Positions 1 to 13,263 of a DNA stretch of 64,000 nucleotides are shown here, one piece after another (position 1 is the first letter of the stretch; every line of letters begins with the position of its first letter). The stretch is from NCBI RefSeq assembly GCF_027942865.1, contig NC_134510.1:19027209-19091208 (forward strand). Reading direction: 5' to 3'. The DNA comes from Odontesthes bonariensis. Lineage: Eukaryota; Chordata; Actinopteri; Atheriniformes; Atherinopsidae. The translations under genes were made by a program, and so were the position numbers. The notes under the pieces are model-generated. The model made no database searches. It was not told the DNA's origin and saw only the letters and a program-made list of their open reading frames with translations.

Positions 1-3000
1 TAACAGCAGTTTTGGCATTTCTCATGTCTTTTTGAAGTTGTACAGCAAAGTTATATCAAGTAGGGTCCTAGGATGGAAGCAGTCCACCTGGGACACCTTG
101 TCAGCATTCTGATTCCTGTGGACGATTACATGTGATGTAATCATGTAAAATAATGTCGTGGATCTGTGCCTTCACTCTAATCCTAACAACATACCTGGAC
201 GTTTTTCTAACTGCACTGCTTCATGCATGGTTGGAAAGCTACCACGGTGATATAATGTATCCACACAGACATCTAAACAGCTGCTAAAGCATTCACAGAC
301 ACCATTGTGATAGTTGCCAAAACAGCAAGTGTCTCCAAGAGCAAATTTTATCATGACACACACACACCCTGAAAATGATACCAGCCACGCTGTAACATTC
401 GAAACTGCTGTGGGGGAAAAAAAAAAAAGATGCTTTGTGGCAAGTAGAAGCAAGCTGGCAAATATGGAACAAAAAAAAAAAAAAAAAAAAAAACTTTGAA
501 AGAGCCCTTTAACCTGTTTGCTAGTATGGTAAAAATCAGTACAATAAGCTTTGTTGAAACACTCCTAACAATCATAATATACCCAATTTACACTATCATA
601 CCAACAGTATGATAGATTTACAGCTTACTATAGATTTGAATCAGAGATTTAGCATTGCATGTCTGTACTTGAGCACAACTTTAGAATTCAGCTCCATAAG
701 CCTCAGTCTCCTACGTTAACCTAACATGCATGTCAAGGGGAGAGGCCAGGATTAGTTTTAGGCACCATTTATACGCACGCTATACTGCTTACAGTCAACA
801 TACCAGTGTTTGGACTTGGTCGTTTGTCTCCACTGGTTCCAGTGAAAAATCCATCTCTAGCTGCATTTCTGTAATCAATGCTAATTGCAAACAGATTAAG
901 TCACCTGAGAGGCACATACGCGGGGGGGGGGGGCTTCAGCTGAATAGCTGCAATTATTGTGATAATGACACCTAGACTAAAATAAATGGAATAAGAGCCA
1001 GCCTTTTACCATACAGACAGGATATGTGTAAGCTTTGATTTCTCCTTTTCTCAACAGCTAAGCAATATTACAACCGTATCAGGACAATACAAGGACTAGC
1101 TTTTTAGGTCCGAGACAGATTCAAATGAGAGAAGGAATATTTACGTTGATCATTAAGTGGGCGAATGTAATTAAAGGATTAAAGTAATCATCACAACTAA
1201 AATCACAGTCAGGTATAATCTTTAATGTTCAAACCAATCTGGCATGTTTTAACATGCTAGCTTTGTGGCAGGTGTAAATTTCATTTCTACAGAGTCAGAC
1301 TTGTCCAAAGAGAGTCAACGCTACAACCGCTGACAGAGCCATCGGGACTAATATTACCACAGAGGCACACACTTACATATACTATATGCACACAAACACA
1401 CACACAATTCATGTAGAGACACAGAGTCCTAACAGCTGCCAACCCACATGTGGCCCAACCCATTATTTTTCCATTTTTTTATGACCGTTAATAAACTATC
1501 GTCCTTTGGGACGTGTGAGAAATTTAGTGGCGTTTCAGTGTGTGAGAACATCATTTTCAACATGCACCAACCACTCCTTGTATTCTTTTTACATAATCTG
1601 ATAAATATGTCAGAAGTCATTCTTGTTCGCTCGTAAAGGTTGGTGATTCAAAGTACAAGCTCTGAAATATCTGAAAAGACTTTGGGATTTTAAGACATGT
1701 CAGTGGAAGACTCAAACTATGCCTTTAAGGATTTCTCATGACTAATAAACCTGTTTTTTCTGTTACCCATGTGACTGACAGGATGATGAGCAATCTTCCC
1801 TCAGAGCATCGGAAACAGACTGTAGAGTCAAGGTAGGTCCTATTGGCTTTTATCAATGTAAAAGCCCTTCACCAAAGTTAGTTTTAGTCCATGTTCAAAA
1901 TAATATCATTGCAGCATTTTTAACTCACTGGTGACTGAAATGTCACCATCAGCTGTCATCTTCCTTACCTTCTCAGTCACTCTCACAGAGTATAACACTA
2001 CAAAGTGGTAGTGTGGATATACAACACGTGAACACGGGGATGCACAGCTAATCGAGCTAAATGCAGACTACAGCCACACAGAAACAGACGCGAGTCTTCC
2101 TCGGCAAGGAAGGAAACTATGACGCATCGATAATTTGACACAAAACACAAAGAGAAGGGGATCCACACAGAAAATGAATTGATGCCTGATGAAACAAGGC
2201 AGAGGATTATTCTTCAGTGTAGCTGTTCTTTTGCCTTTTCTGCTCCCATGACCAGTTATCACTATTTCGTGGACTGAATGGGGCTTTGTCTCATATTTCA
2301 CCAATGACCGGCACAGTTCCCAGTTTTTGGAGGGAGAGAATATGGGTCAGATTGACTAGCCGTGTTCTCTTCAGAACTTAAAAATGGGAAATAAAACAAA
2401 TCAATCATTTTAAATTTGTCCCTAAACTTAAAAGGGAGGGATGCTAAATTTACAAATACATCTTGATGAACTTCATGTTCAGTACGTAATACTGTATGCA
2501 GGTTACGCTTATCTAAATAAAGTTGTACCCTGTTTAATGAGTGCAACTATTATCCAAACAGTTTTGTTTATTAGTGTTACTGGGCTGCGTCATCATCTGA
2601 GCACAGATGTAAACAGAGGCTGTACGGGCATCTTCTTTTCCATAGCGGTAATGGTGTTCATCATCACGGCTATTGTATGAATCAATGCAAGCCATTCCAC
2701 TTGTTTAGTTTGACTAAGATTAACTGAGATCCCCATCCAACAAACATCACAAAAACATATTTTCCTGACAAAAGCTTTGTGCATCATGATGAAAGTTGTC
2801 AACAAGAGAGAAAGTAATCAAATCAACCAAATTGAATGCTTTTTTTTTTAGTGGTCTTGTTTCCTTCTAAGTTCCATCTCCGTAGCACTTTCAACTGTAA
2901 TCTAATTGATGTAACTACCTAAAGATTTACAGCCTTGTTGGATAAGTATCACATTTTTTCTATCAGCAAATTTAAACACCTCTCGGTAGCAGCTTGTTTG

Positions 3001-6000
3001 GCTTCTTTTTCTCCAAGTCACTGAAGGCCATTGTTCTCTGTAGCCTGATGACCCTCAATCAAACCAGGCTAAAAACATGTTTAATCACTTGCACTTTCAC
3101 ATGAGTTTAAATCGAATAAAACGATTAGAGCATTTAGCGCAAACACCGTCACGCTGCTTCAAGGTAGCAGCAACTCCGTAGGTGCGCAACCTATTAGCCC
3201 GTTTGTGTAGTTGTACCGAGAATCAAAGAACAATGGAAAACAATAAAGGATTGTATTTGTGCATACACTGAGCACTGTAAAACTCAGTCATGTCTGAATC
3301 TGTGTACATAAAGATAGGAGGACAGAAGGTCAAAATACAAAGAAAAAGGAAGGGGACAGCCTTTCTAAGTGTTAGTTTTCCAAGTTGACTGCACAAAAAT
3401 GATTTAGAAGCTTTAAGGGGATGTTTATTGTAAACTTTCTTAAAGGGTTAAGGAGTGAAAGGTGTTCTCGGGTTACTTTCTTGAGAAACCCACTGCTGAC
3501 AGACACAGCCGAGGTTTCACTACGCTTTAAAAAAATGTCTAATCCATTTTGAAAACAGGTTGTGTAGCCACTGCTGAGCTATTCACGCTCAGCACCTTCT
3601 GCTAAAATAAACAGTGCTGCAAGGACAAAACAGAAAAAAAAACAAGACCTAAAACAACTGGATGAGAAAAAAAAAAGTACACTTGAGCTAGACTAAGATA
3701 GGGAAAAGAGGAATTAATTTACAACTGCATTAGATAAAATGCATTCAATGAAGAAACCATTGAGACATGTTGAGCAGAAAGACAAAAGCCATAAGAAGGT
3801 AGAAAAAAAGCAGGTTGAAGTACATCAAAGTACAAGTTCTAGAGCCCACTTCAATGCACTTCAGACTAAGAGGAGACGACAAATCACAAAGCGCTCTTAA
3901 AGGATGGAGAAGTAAAAAATCTTAACAAAAGAGAACTGAGAGAAACAGGCGATTTTAGCTGATCCTCTGCGTACGACAACACTTGCAACACACAAAGGGC
4001 CAACAGGTGTGTGTGCATTTCACTACAGCAAGTCATGTCTGAATCTGTGTCCAAAACAGCGAAAAAGACTTCTCGGATATTTGAAATTCGTCTTGGTTTC
4101 TTTCATCTAAACTTTGCCCACATGAAATTCCGGTGTGAAAAAATGTAAAAATGTGAGCTACAGCCTCATCGATTCTACACAATGAAATACTTTTTAATCA
4201 TAGCTGCAGTCTGGTAAACGCAGTCATTCTTGCATCTTCATCCCCATTTCCATATCTGTAAAAGTCATCTAAAGACTGCAGTTTTATTGATGATTGTTAA
4301 GACTACATTACAATTACCTCAATCAATGATTATTCACTACAGTTGAGGCCAGAAGGCTGTTTCACATCAGTGTGCTTTACGTGATTGTAGCCACGCAGCT
4401 GAAACCCATTTTTCACCAAATTGAATTTTTTCCAACTCAAACAACTTTTATTATTATCGAAATCATAGCATTTTGCACAGCTTTGTGGTCCACTATAGCC
4501 ATGGCTCATTTAACCTAAGTTAACAGTTGGCATGTGCTTTAACTTTAACAATGAATGTAAAAAGATTGAAACAGTGTTTGAATATAACTCATAAGGCCAC
4601 TGAGCATGCCTGAAAGCTACCTCTACAACACCAATAAGGACACAGTGAAATGAAATCATTATGCATTCTGTATCGTGGTTTTTACTTCTTTTGGGCCCGA
4701 GTAAACCTAAAATCATCCGTGTTAAAAACTAGTCAAACAAAACTGGCATACAAGTGTGTTTAGGAAGAGGTTTATGATCAGGCTGGCCAAATGATTAGCC
4801 TGTGAAAAGAGTCTACGAGTGGATTTCATCTAGATACCTGGAAATGTGCCTCCATTCAAAGTCTGGCGGGTCTATAGATCAGCCTTTAAATCTTTATTAC
4901 CACCAGTTTCTCAGAAGCTGCACAACCATACAAAGGCTGCCGACCTGTCGGTTGTCTTCAGCAAGAGCCTAAATATCCTTTGATATGCGCACTGCTAGAT
5001 CTCTGTTTTTTTTTTTGTTTTATGGCAATAGATGTAGTTATTATTGTAATTTACAAAAACACTGGTTTACTTTATACTCTACTCTTCAAACGTATACCTG
5101 TGATATGCAAACACCAGATTTACGTGCAATTACAATGATTATGTCTGTGGGAAGCAGGCTAAGACTTGGAGGCACACGGGTGGACAGGAAGATGGAAACA
5201 ATTTGAAAAAAATTAAATAAAAAAGGAGGTAAAACATTTTCCAACAACTGTATACAAACATTTGATGCCAAAGCGGCCTCATCCTTGGACACAAAACCAC
5301 TTGGAGACTCTCTGAAAGTATATACATCACTACATATGCACAGATTGTGATATTAAATCATATACTTTACTATCCTAAAGAACCGTTACATTAAAGTTGA
5401 ATCGTTTTGTGAGAAGAGTCGGTCTCAAAAGAGTTTGATTTGGTAAAAATGAGCTTGATGCAACTGTTACAGCAAAAATAAGGATTTTTCTTTTCCGTAC
5501 AGCGATCAAGAGTTTATGGATCGATTAAAAAAAAAAAAAAAAAACCACCACACTTTTCATGTCTCTAAGCCACAAAGAGCTATGGTCAAATCAGAAAACA
5601 CGTTTACCCCCCCCCCTTCCTGCCCCATAACTTTCCTAAATAAGAAAACTTTCTTTTAGGCTTTTACTTAAATAAGAGTTTGTACCTTTATCAATGCTTT
5701 TTCTCTCCAACAGACAGCGGTCATTAGCACCAATCAGACCCCTCTAAAGTACAGCCAAATCTTCTCATACCACCAGGGGAAAAAAAAAAAACAAGCGGTC
5801 GTATATCTGCAGGAAGGCATCCATTATGTGGATAAAGTGTGCACGTCAGTGCCCACATGTTTGACGCTATTACGGTTAGATCTAGTCTAAGTTTATGTTT
5901 AAACAATATCGGTATTTCCTCCAAGTAACATGTCGCCAAGTATTGGAAGGTTTGTTAAAGGCGTGAAAAAAGTCAAAGGTTTAGACGAACAGAAACAAAA

Positions 6001-6786
6001 AACAGAATTATACAACAGAAAGTAAAAATGATCTGCCAACCTGATAATCAGGACTCACTGTAATACTATCATGTAGTGTATTGTAAAGCCTGAGCATTGC
6101 AGCACAAAATGATGAGTTAGGTGTTTGTGTTCAGTATTGTGTCATACAATATGTAGAAAGAACAGGGAGAGAAAGTGATAAAAGAGCGTAGGAAAATGAT
6201 GCAATGCTCTTCAGCTTTCTGAATCTGACCCCATCGCAGAAAACTGATATACTTTAGAGAGCCACGGAGAGAATGATGACTCCCTGTGCTCCCCCACCTC
6301 CCTTCAGCTCCATTCTCTTCTCCCCCTCATTCTCACTGCTGCGAGTGAGGTGATGAATGTGTGTGTCTGTTTCAGTTCCTATTAATAGGATGGTGCATGG
6401 CTGGAGGTGTCCAAGCTATGGAGAGATGAGATCTCTCACTCTCTCTCTCTTTCACACTCATGACACAAACAGAATTAAAGCAGACTACCAGGAAACCCAG
6501 ATGCCGCAGAGGTGGGGTAAAGGTGGGGGTGAGCTAAAGTAACTAGAGGGAAGGGGGTAGAGGTCGAAGACAAAGCCAACAAAAGAGCTTCAAACAGCAT
6601 ACTGAAGGATTTACTACTCATACGATATAGCCAACTACCCCGCAGAACTTCTTAGCGCAGTGGGGTGAAATACTGAACTTCTACAAAGGAGGTGCGAAGA
6701 CAAACACAGAGACACAACAGTCCAACATGAGTTAATTATTTCAACCCTTACGGCACAATTTCTAGAGTTCTAGAGACTATTCCTAC
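1..6786. other. presumed mtss1 intron 3, no exon seen
   Basis: I looked on the minus strand for the next IMD exon (residues around GTREIG and CMRHRS) and did not see it. The stretch is AT-rich with poly-A runs near 470, 5530 and 5780, a G run near 921 and a CT/CA-rich patch near 6430. I see no supported gene here. Confidence 0.6.
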
Positions 6787-6860
6787 CTCTTGAGTTGGTA
6801 GCCAAGTCAGCCACCTTCTGAAAAGCATCCAGGAAGGCAGCCACAGCAACCACTGTCGCC
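6787..6860 (-). CDS. mtss1: mtss1 coding exon 3
   Basis: The acceptor is TTGGTCCTAG and the donor is GAG|GTAGGA. The 74 bp encode ATVVAVAAFLDAFQKVADLA then TNSR plus one base of a Gly codon, a highly conserved IMD stretch. No continuation of the IMD was found at lower coordinates by eye. Confidence 0.92.
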
Positions 6861-8841
6861 CTAGGACCAAAGAAGAAGATAAAGGTATATTAACAACAAA
6901 AGATTATGCGGGGGGGGGGGGACTTTCATGGCAATAATGATGAATAAGGCTGGACCTCATAGCATGCAAAAGATGTAAAGACACACTTCCCTGTACACCA
7001 AGTGTAAGTGCTGATCAAATCGTACACAGTTGGTGACAGTACAACAAAAAGTGATGAGATGAGTTTATCAGATCTATTTTTTAATCTTTTTGTCTCACTT
7101 ACAGGTCAATGGAAGAATCAGTGCTGCCTTCAACCTGGTTGAAGCACCCAACTCACACTTGCTTCTCCATCATGTGCATTATGACTGCCCAGTGAGTGAA
7201 GAAAGGGCTAAATCCTATTTATTGTAAGAAGTGCGGGCACAAGATTATTTTCTGTTGTACAATCACAGACGCAATCTTGCTGGTATCCCGGCTGATTGCC
7301 TATCTGGATGCCTGACAGAACGGTTCTGATGGGCAGCAGGCTGCTTACTGGCAGGCCAGATGAGTGGTTAACTTGCAAACACTGGCCTACTTCAGGAACA
7401 GCAGACCTCTCATGATTACGATCACAGGTATGAAGATGAAAGGATTTTTGAGGGTGCGTGTACGTGTGTGCAATATCTGATCCAACCCCGTCACCATAAG
7501 GCAGACCAGAGTATTTTTCAGTCGAGCCGGCCATACAAAGAAACGAAACTGTCAAAAGTTTTTCCAAAAATACTTCCACCCACAAAAGCTTATTTGTTCG
7601 GAACCTGAGAGCGTTAATTTTTCCTTTAAAACACAAGCCTGGAATTTCCATCAGCACTCCAGTCAGGTACCTCGCTCAACTGGCAGACCATTCGGTACAC
7701 ATAATAACATAAGAAATGCTTTATTAATTTATCTTTAATGCCATTGAATTGGTTTTAAAGACATCAAACAAGATAAAGGTGCTTGCGTTGTGCTTAAAGT
7801 ACATGTCTAATGTTGAGTTTCGGAACGTTATCACAACGTTATCACAGAGCAGCCTTCTACAAGGTTAGAAAAATAAAAGATTAGCTGATAAAACAACCCT
7901 GATTCAAAGCCTTGTCATAGACTTTAATATTCCTCTTCACTGGGGGACAAAATCTTGTTTTTCTTTCTTTTTTTTCTAAAAAAAAAAAAAAAGAAATAAA
8001 AAAAAGAAATAAAAAAAAAAAAAATCAGTCAAAAAACCTTTTCACCGCATTGGTGAACAAGTACTGTGTTGTTGCCGAGCTGACCAGAAGATCCATGGGT
8101 GTGTCCTGCAAATGGAAAAAGAAACATAGACGCAGGCAGACACAGATTCCTTTCTATTTAAAGCTTGGTGCGGGCACCATAACAACCTCTAGCTGATATC
8201 CACCTCCACTAATTTACTACACACATTCATTGGTCAATGGATCATATTTTACTCGCACTTGCAGATAAATCCCATTCACTCTTAACCAGAATTCAATGTG
8301 TGATGAGCGGTTTGAAGATTTATTTTCATATCACTAGCTGCAGAACACCGAAGTACAATGAAAATAGGCAACAATTGCATGCCATAGTAATCACCTTTAA
8401 TCTGTTCAAGGCTTTTTCCAAGACAGATACCAAATGGACTGATCCATTCACCATACTTTCATCTTTTCAGTTTCTATTTAACTTGTCCGACTCTGGCTAA
8501 AAAAATAAGTACATTTTCAATCCGCTATAAGGGTTTAAGCCTGGTGCGTTACTCTAACAATTACCCGACTACCATTGGATTTAGAATCTGCACACGCCAC
8601 TACTCCCAGGTCATGACAAACGACTTTTACATTTCCATTCCACAAGGCCTTAGCCAAAGCAACCCAAACTCCCTATGGAGAAATCTATAGTACCGCAGAG
8701 TGCTCTTTACGACAATGATACATTCAATACGGCCGCCTTCATCTATTTTTAGTCCCGCAGAGGCTGGAATGTGACTGAAGTAAATGTGAATCATAGAAAG
8801 AGGTCGTGTTGTTAGAAACACATACAGAGGAATCATGTCTT

Positions 8842-8882
<41 letters not shown>

Positions 8883-11800
8883 AAAAAGAAGAGAGGGAGA
8901 GATATGTTTATATCTATTTATGTGTCAGTGCGTGAAAATAGGCTGTGTATATAAATAGGCTGATAGCAGAGCTGTTACAGCTGCATCAACCATGGATAAA
9001 ACCCTGAAAAGTTTTAAGATGAGTAGAGATCGGCTACTCAGTGCATATGTGTGTATGTGTTCACTCATTAAAAAAAAAAGCAGAGGAGCAGAGGGGCTAA
9101 ATTACAGAGTAGACCGCTTCTGGACGTCATTACACACAGAGACATATGCTGATACCACCGCTGGCTGGTAACTTATCCAGACCAAGAAGCGAAGGTGGGT
9201 GTGTTTGTGTTTTACTGCGTGTGTATGCGTACCGTATCCAGTCCCTAAACAGATTACAGAGCTCTGTGGGTTAGGGGAGGTTGTGGTAGAGTCAAAAAGA
9301 CCATTTTAGCATTTGTAGAGGCTACAGACAGGCTTGAAAGCAGACAGAAAAAGTCTTACTTGTAGGTCAACCACCAGCAAGACAGGGTAGCACACGCTCA
9401 TTAGCACTCCAGCACCAAGGGCACCGTTACAGGCAGCCATATGCTACGACCACTGCAGCTCGAAGCAGGGTGGAGGCCAGGCTTGATGTGGAAAAAAACT
9501 AGTCTAAATATACCAATCATCTTTCTATGATTGGCATTCAACACATCTATTAAAGGAGGAATTGATCTTCTCTGGGGGCACTAACTGTATCTGGTCAACT
9601 GTCAAAGAGGCTTAATGCTTAGCAACTCAAAAGTGCAGGACAATTATCATATACCACACAGTATATGATAATTGTCCTGCACATATGAACACCAGAGAAT
9701 TTCTTGAGATTGTTTCGAGAACTTGGTCTGCGCTTTTCTCTGCTGTGACACACGCACGGGAGAATCTCCCATGGAGGGGTTAGGGAATCTCCCATGGAGA
9801 TTCTCCCGTGGAGAAGTTTTGTTTAAGTATGTTGAGAAATGGCAGATGATGTTCCCAGATGACCGTTTTGTGTTGATATCGATACCACACAGAGCAGACA
9901 ATGTTCACGTGAATGCAACTGCTGACGCTCCTCGCATCGTATTAGGTAGCTGCCTAGGTAATCGCCCTGAGAAGTGGGAAACAAAGGGATTTTTCACAAG
10001 TCAGGCAAATTAGTAGATTCGCTCTTCTACCACTCTCCTGCTATTCAGACTCATACATTCAGTCAAACAGCCAGTCATTAGCAACAAGATAACAAATACT
10101 CCCCTCAGTTTTAGCAAGGCAGGGTCACATATTTAACCCCTGAATAATGAAGACGCTTGAATAACATATCAACAATAATCAGCCTTAACAGTGAGAAAAT
10201 CAAAAGAATGGGACAGGGAGCAGCCCCATGTTAAGTATTGTTATATCACAGAACCTTTATATAGCTGTCAGTAATAGTCTGCCTGAAGACACGTGGACAC
10301 TTAAATAGCCAGGGAAATGCCATTTATTGTTAATCAAAGAATGATCCAGTCCATGGGATGTCTGTATTTGCAGTACTTGTTGGACAATGGGCCTTTATTT
10401 CAGCTGTCATAAGTTGTTTGTCTTCTGACACGTGGCCACTTAAAACCAACTAGGAGAGGTGGCTGGGATTGGCATCCATTGTTTGCAGAGGACTTGGAAT
10501 TATTTTGGCAGCAACTGTGTAAATTTACAGAATCTGAAAGACGGACGACATCGGGTTTAAAGAGAACTTAACTGGGGAGAAAGACATGTAATGACCCTTG
10601 GATAGTATTGTTGAGAAACTTGGCTTTGTGTGAATATCGTTTCTCATTAACACAAGGCAACACGGCCATCCTTCTAAGAAAGAAAATTGCCTCCGACGTC
10701 TAAAGTAAAAGCCCATACAGGGAATAAAATCAGTTGGAAAAAGTGAGAGTTTTTTAGTTTTGTGCCATGCAATTGTTTCCTTTATCAACGAAATATACAA
10801 AATCATCCAACAATATGTTGCACATGCGCAGAGCCATGCTCTCACCTGAGCTGCGACTGCAGTTTTCCTGCCTTGGTGATAAAGTCCTCCCAAATAGGCT
10901 GGCTGCTCTGTGGGAGAAAAAGATCAACATTACTGACACAATCTCATCATCAGCACAGATTTCATGATTCTCATAGTTACATAACGCTCCAATATGTGAG
11001 GCCACGCTGACCTCACCTGCTGTGTTGAACACAACTATTCTCGGCTTTCCATTTTCCCACCTTTAGACACCATTAAACCTGAGAGTTTCTCTGCGTCTAA
11101 GCTATCAGAGGAAATTTTGCATGTCTACGGAGTGTGGTGCATTAAAAAAAAAAAAAAAAACTACTCCCAATTGTCTCTACACAACTAACTGTTGATCGTT
11201 TTAGTTTTTTTTTTCAATATTTTCTGTTAATTCACGTGGAAGCGAAAAAATATAAATTACCATCATGTCCTGCGTGTGTTGGCTTGCAAAATGGGGTCAC
11301 GGGCCTCCTTTGGAAAGATTCCAGCGCAATGAGAGCACTAATGCGATGGTATAATGAGCACGGTTCCCAGTGGGACTCTTAATTTTTTCCTAATTCAGGT
11401 CCTGGACTGAAAATAGTTGAAGAGCTCTCTACTGAAACAATTCCAGAGAACAAGTGGCACAATGCATGGAAAAGAGGAGGCCTGTGGGCTTGTAAAAAAA
11501 GAGAGAAAAAAGAAGCGAAAATGATGTCTAAAGAACGAGCACATTTTTATCACAGATGTGGCATGAATGTCAGAGGCCCAAGGAATGTCAAGTTGTGCTG
11601 TCAAACATAACACCCAACAATCAACTCAAATCCCCCCTACCTACAATGCCTCTTTCTCTCTCCCTTTCTTTAATGCCTCACTCTCCCTTACATCACCATT
11701 GCTCCTTTCAGTCTCCAACAACTCCTTTAATCCTTGTGACTCAGATGTACCTTTCTCTGTCCAAAAAGAACAATGACTGATGAGCTCTAGCTGCAAACAT

Positions 11801-13263
11801 TTCTCCCTCCTCTTGTTGACAGATTTGGCCTTACAGTGCTCTGGGTTTCAAATGCCCAGTTTTTTTTTTTTTTTCATCTCCCGATTCACTGCTAGTCATT
11901 GGGCACTTGTGGGCTCTAGGGTTTTCCTGTCCAATTCAAACGATTTTCATGGAAGTTGAGGGTAAAAGTCTGGATTTTCTTCAAGACCTCGGCAGAGCAG
12001 CCACACCTCCCATGACTTGTACTTACAAACAATTGTTTGAACCGATGACCTTTGAATCTCCAGTCGTTTGGGAAATGGCTCCAAGTGTCATCTCTGGCTT
12101 GTGTAAATCTACCGCCTTCTTTTTTTACGATATTTAATAAACCCATCTGACTCTCCCAGTGCATCGTGTGTTGGTCAGCCCAGTGAGTGCAGTCAAACGA
12201 ACCCTTTTTTTCTGTTGAGAGAAGCTAGTGGCTGGAGTCGGTCACGATCACAAACAGGGTGTCAGAAGGCTTTGACGAGTGAAAAGACTTCTCAACACCA
12301 ATAAATTCATAATGTAGGTAGGTATTATACCACATTCGAAGTAGTTCTGGTCAGAAGTTAACAGACAAAATGTGCTCTACTACTTCCAACAATGTGTTCC
12401 GATGCATTGGCGTATTTTCATTGACATTATCTGGCAGCGTGGTTACCCGACAGTTACAGTAAAGAGACAGAGAGAGGAATAGAGTAAAGTGAGGAATGGC
12501 ACATTGAGAGGTGCTGAATGCCTCAGCAGTATTCATAACAAACTTTCTGACTCCTGTAGACCCAATGGCTGGCCATTTGACCTGCACATGTCAAAGCCTT
12601 CATGGCTTGTGGGTCATTTTCTGCCCTGACAGCTATGGCCTCGGCATTCCTTCAGGCAAATGCAACAGCTGGGGAATCTGCTAATTGTCTCATTAGCCGA
12701 GGTCTGTCAAAAATATCATCAAAATAAGATGTCCTAGTTTTGTAATGAACGTCCTATTTGGCCTTTGAGGATGGCTGCATCCACTTAAAACGTTAAGGGT
12801 TAGGGTTTTCCAGTGCGTGAAGATGGGAAAGCACTGGATGGGTGGATATATGTGCATTCACATATATCAACAAAAAAAATAACGTGTTTTAATGTACGCC
12901 TATAGTAACAGCATACTAGTTATGATTAACATCAGGTGGAAATTAGATCCCAATTTCACTCATCCCCACTCCATCAATTGGCTTTTTCTTTATACAATAA
13001 CAAGGGTGGTGTGGATTTCAGCTGAGCTCAGACGCCTGGCGCTTACGTTAAGTTAATTCAGCTAACTATGAGGCGTCTTCTTCATCTGTTCCGACACACT
13101 ACAGCGAAGTTAACTGGCTGGTTTGGGGTAGTTTGTTTTGGACGTCCCTTTAAGCCATCACAAGTGATGTTAATAAGTTAATTTGGCTTACTTTCATGTC
13201 TCCAATAACTGTTTGGAAGAGTCCTCCAAGCGCGCTGCATTCCTTCTCAATAACAGCCTCCAT
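6787..13263 (-). CDS. mtss1: mtss1 (metastasis suppressor 1 / MIM), 5' part, three coding exons
   Basis: MTSS1 is a cytoplasmic scaffold whose N-terminal IMD (I-BAR) domain binds phosphoinositide membranes and actin regulators to promote membrane protrusion. Three minus-strand exons (13263-13192, 10907-10846, 6860-6787) join in phase to encode residues 1-69 plus the first base of codon 70. The protein begins MEAVIEKECSALGGLFQTVI, continues with IWEDFITKAGKLQSQLR, then ATVVAVAAFLDAFQKVADLA. This is the diagnostic start of the MTSS1 IMD; the related MTSS2 starts differently. Introns have GT donors and AG acceptors. The remaining IMD helices, the Ser/Pro-rich middle and the C-terminal WH2 motif are not visible and should lie beyond position 1, so the gene is cut by the window edge, not truncated. 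The family identification is from recalled sequence, not an alignment. Confidence 0.93.
6861..8024. other. mtss1 intron 2, 3' part
   Basis: This intronic stretch includes a G run near 6909-6920 and an A-rich tract near 7979-8024. An open stretch at 7657-7208 on the minus strand lacks an ATG and resembles no family I know. The only candidate signal is a minus-strand AATAAA at 7725-7720. Confidence 0.6.
8025..9440 (-). CDS. candidate two-exon 53-aa membrane micropeptide
   Basis: This is an unrecognised small ORF inside mtss1 intron 2, same strand. Exon A (9440-9360) starts at an ATG preceded by an in-frame TAG two codons upstream and encodes 27 residues including a hydrophobic run, GVLMSVCYPVLLVVDLQ. 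It ends at a strong GTAAGA donor. Exon B (8105-8025) follows a good acceptor (CTTTTTCCATTTGCAG) and encodes 26 residues beginning DTPMDLLVSSATTQYLF, ending KRFFD and TGA. Both exons are 81 bp of coding sequence and join in phase 0. A possible AATAAA lies about 300 bases downstream (7725-7720). One membrane helix with a short polar tail is predicted by eye. It could be a real small gene, a gene remnant or chance; the splice geometry and residue composition argue modestly for a gene. Confidence 0.4.
8844..8876. repeat. (AT)n microsatellite
   Basis: About 16 AT units in mtss1 intron 2, inside the intron of the 53-aa ORF candidate. Confidence 0.95.
9633..9682. repeat. perfect 22-bp inverted repeat with 6-bp loop
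   Basis: The arms 9633-9654 and 9661-9682 are exact reverse complements (left arm starts GTGCAGGACAATTATC), separated by CACACA. No mobile-element terminal repeats were recognised around it. Confidence 0.85.
9755..9810. repeat. imperfect palindrome built on GGGAGAATCTCCCATGG
   Basis: The left arm 9755-9774 and right arm 9792-9810 are near reverse complements. The word GAATCTCCCATGGAG also occurs twice in direct orientation, so the site contains both direct and inverted copies. Confidence 0.75.
10846..10907 (-). CDS. mtss1: mtss1 coding exon 2
   Basis: The acceptor is TTTTTCTCCCACAG and the donor is CAG|GTGAGA. The 62 bp encode SSQPIWEDFITKAGKLQSQL plus two bases of an Arg codon completed by exon 3. 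The residues continue IMD helix 1. Confidence 0.92.
10908..13191. other. mtss1 intron 1
   Basis: Intron between the first two coding exons. It contains poly-A/T tracts near 11144 and 11860 and a CT-rich patch near 11650. No further exon or recognised mobile element was seen. Confidence 0.65.
13192..13263 (-). CDS. mtss1: mtss1 coding exon 1
   Basis: The ATG is at 13263-13261. The exon encodes 24 residues, MEAVIEKECSALGGLFQTVI then GDMK, and ends at a GTAAGC donor in phase 0. The start was chosen because it gives exactly the conserved MTSS1 N-terminus. Confidence 0.93.

Larger units (their letters stand above)
9441..10845. other. mtss1 intron 2, 5' part, with two short palindromes
   Basis: Intronic sequence holding a 22-bp-arm palindrome at 9633-9682 and an imperfect one at 9755-9810, listed separately. 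Two diverged copies of a motif containing GACACGTGG occur near 10290 and 10430. No exon is recognised. Confidence 0.6.

Noticed and set aside
7208..7657. 149-codon open stretch on the minus strand in mtss1 intron 2
   Set aside because: Its first codon is CTG, not ATG, no family is recognisable, and no exon is supported there.
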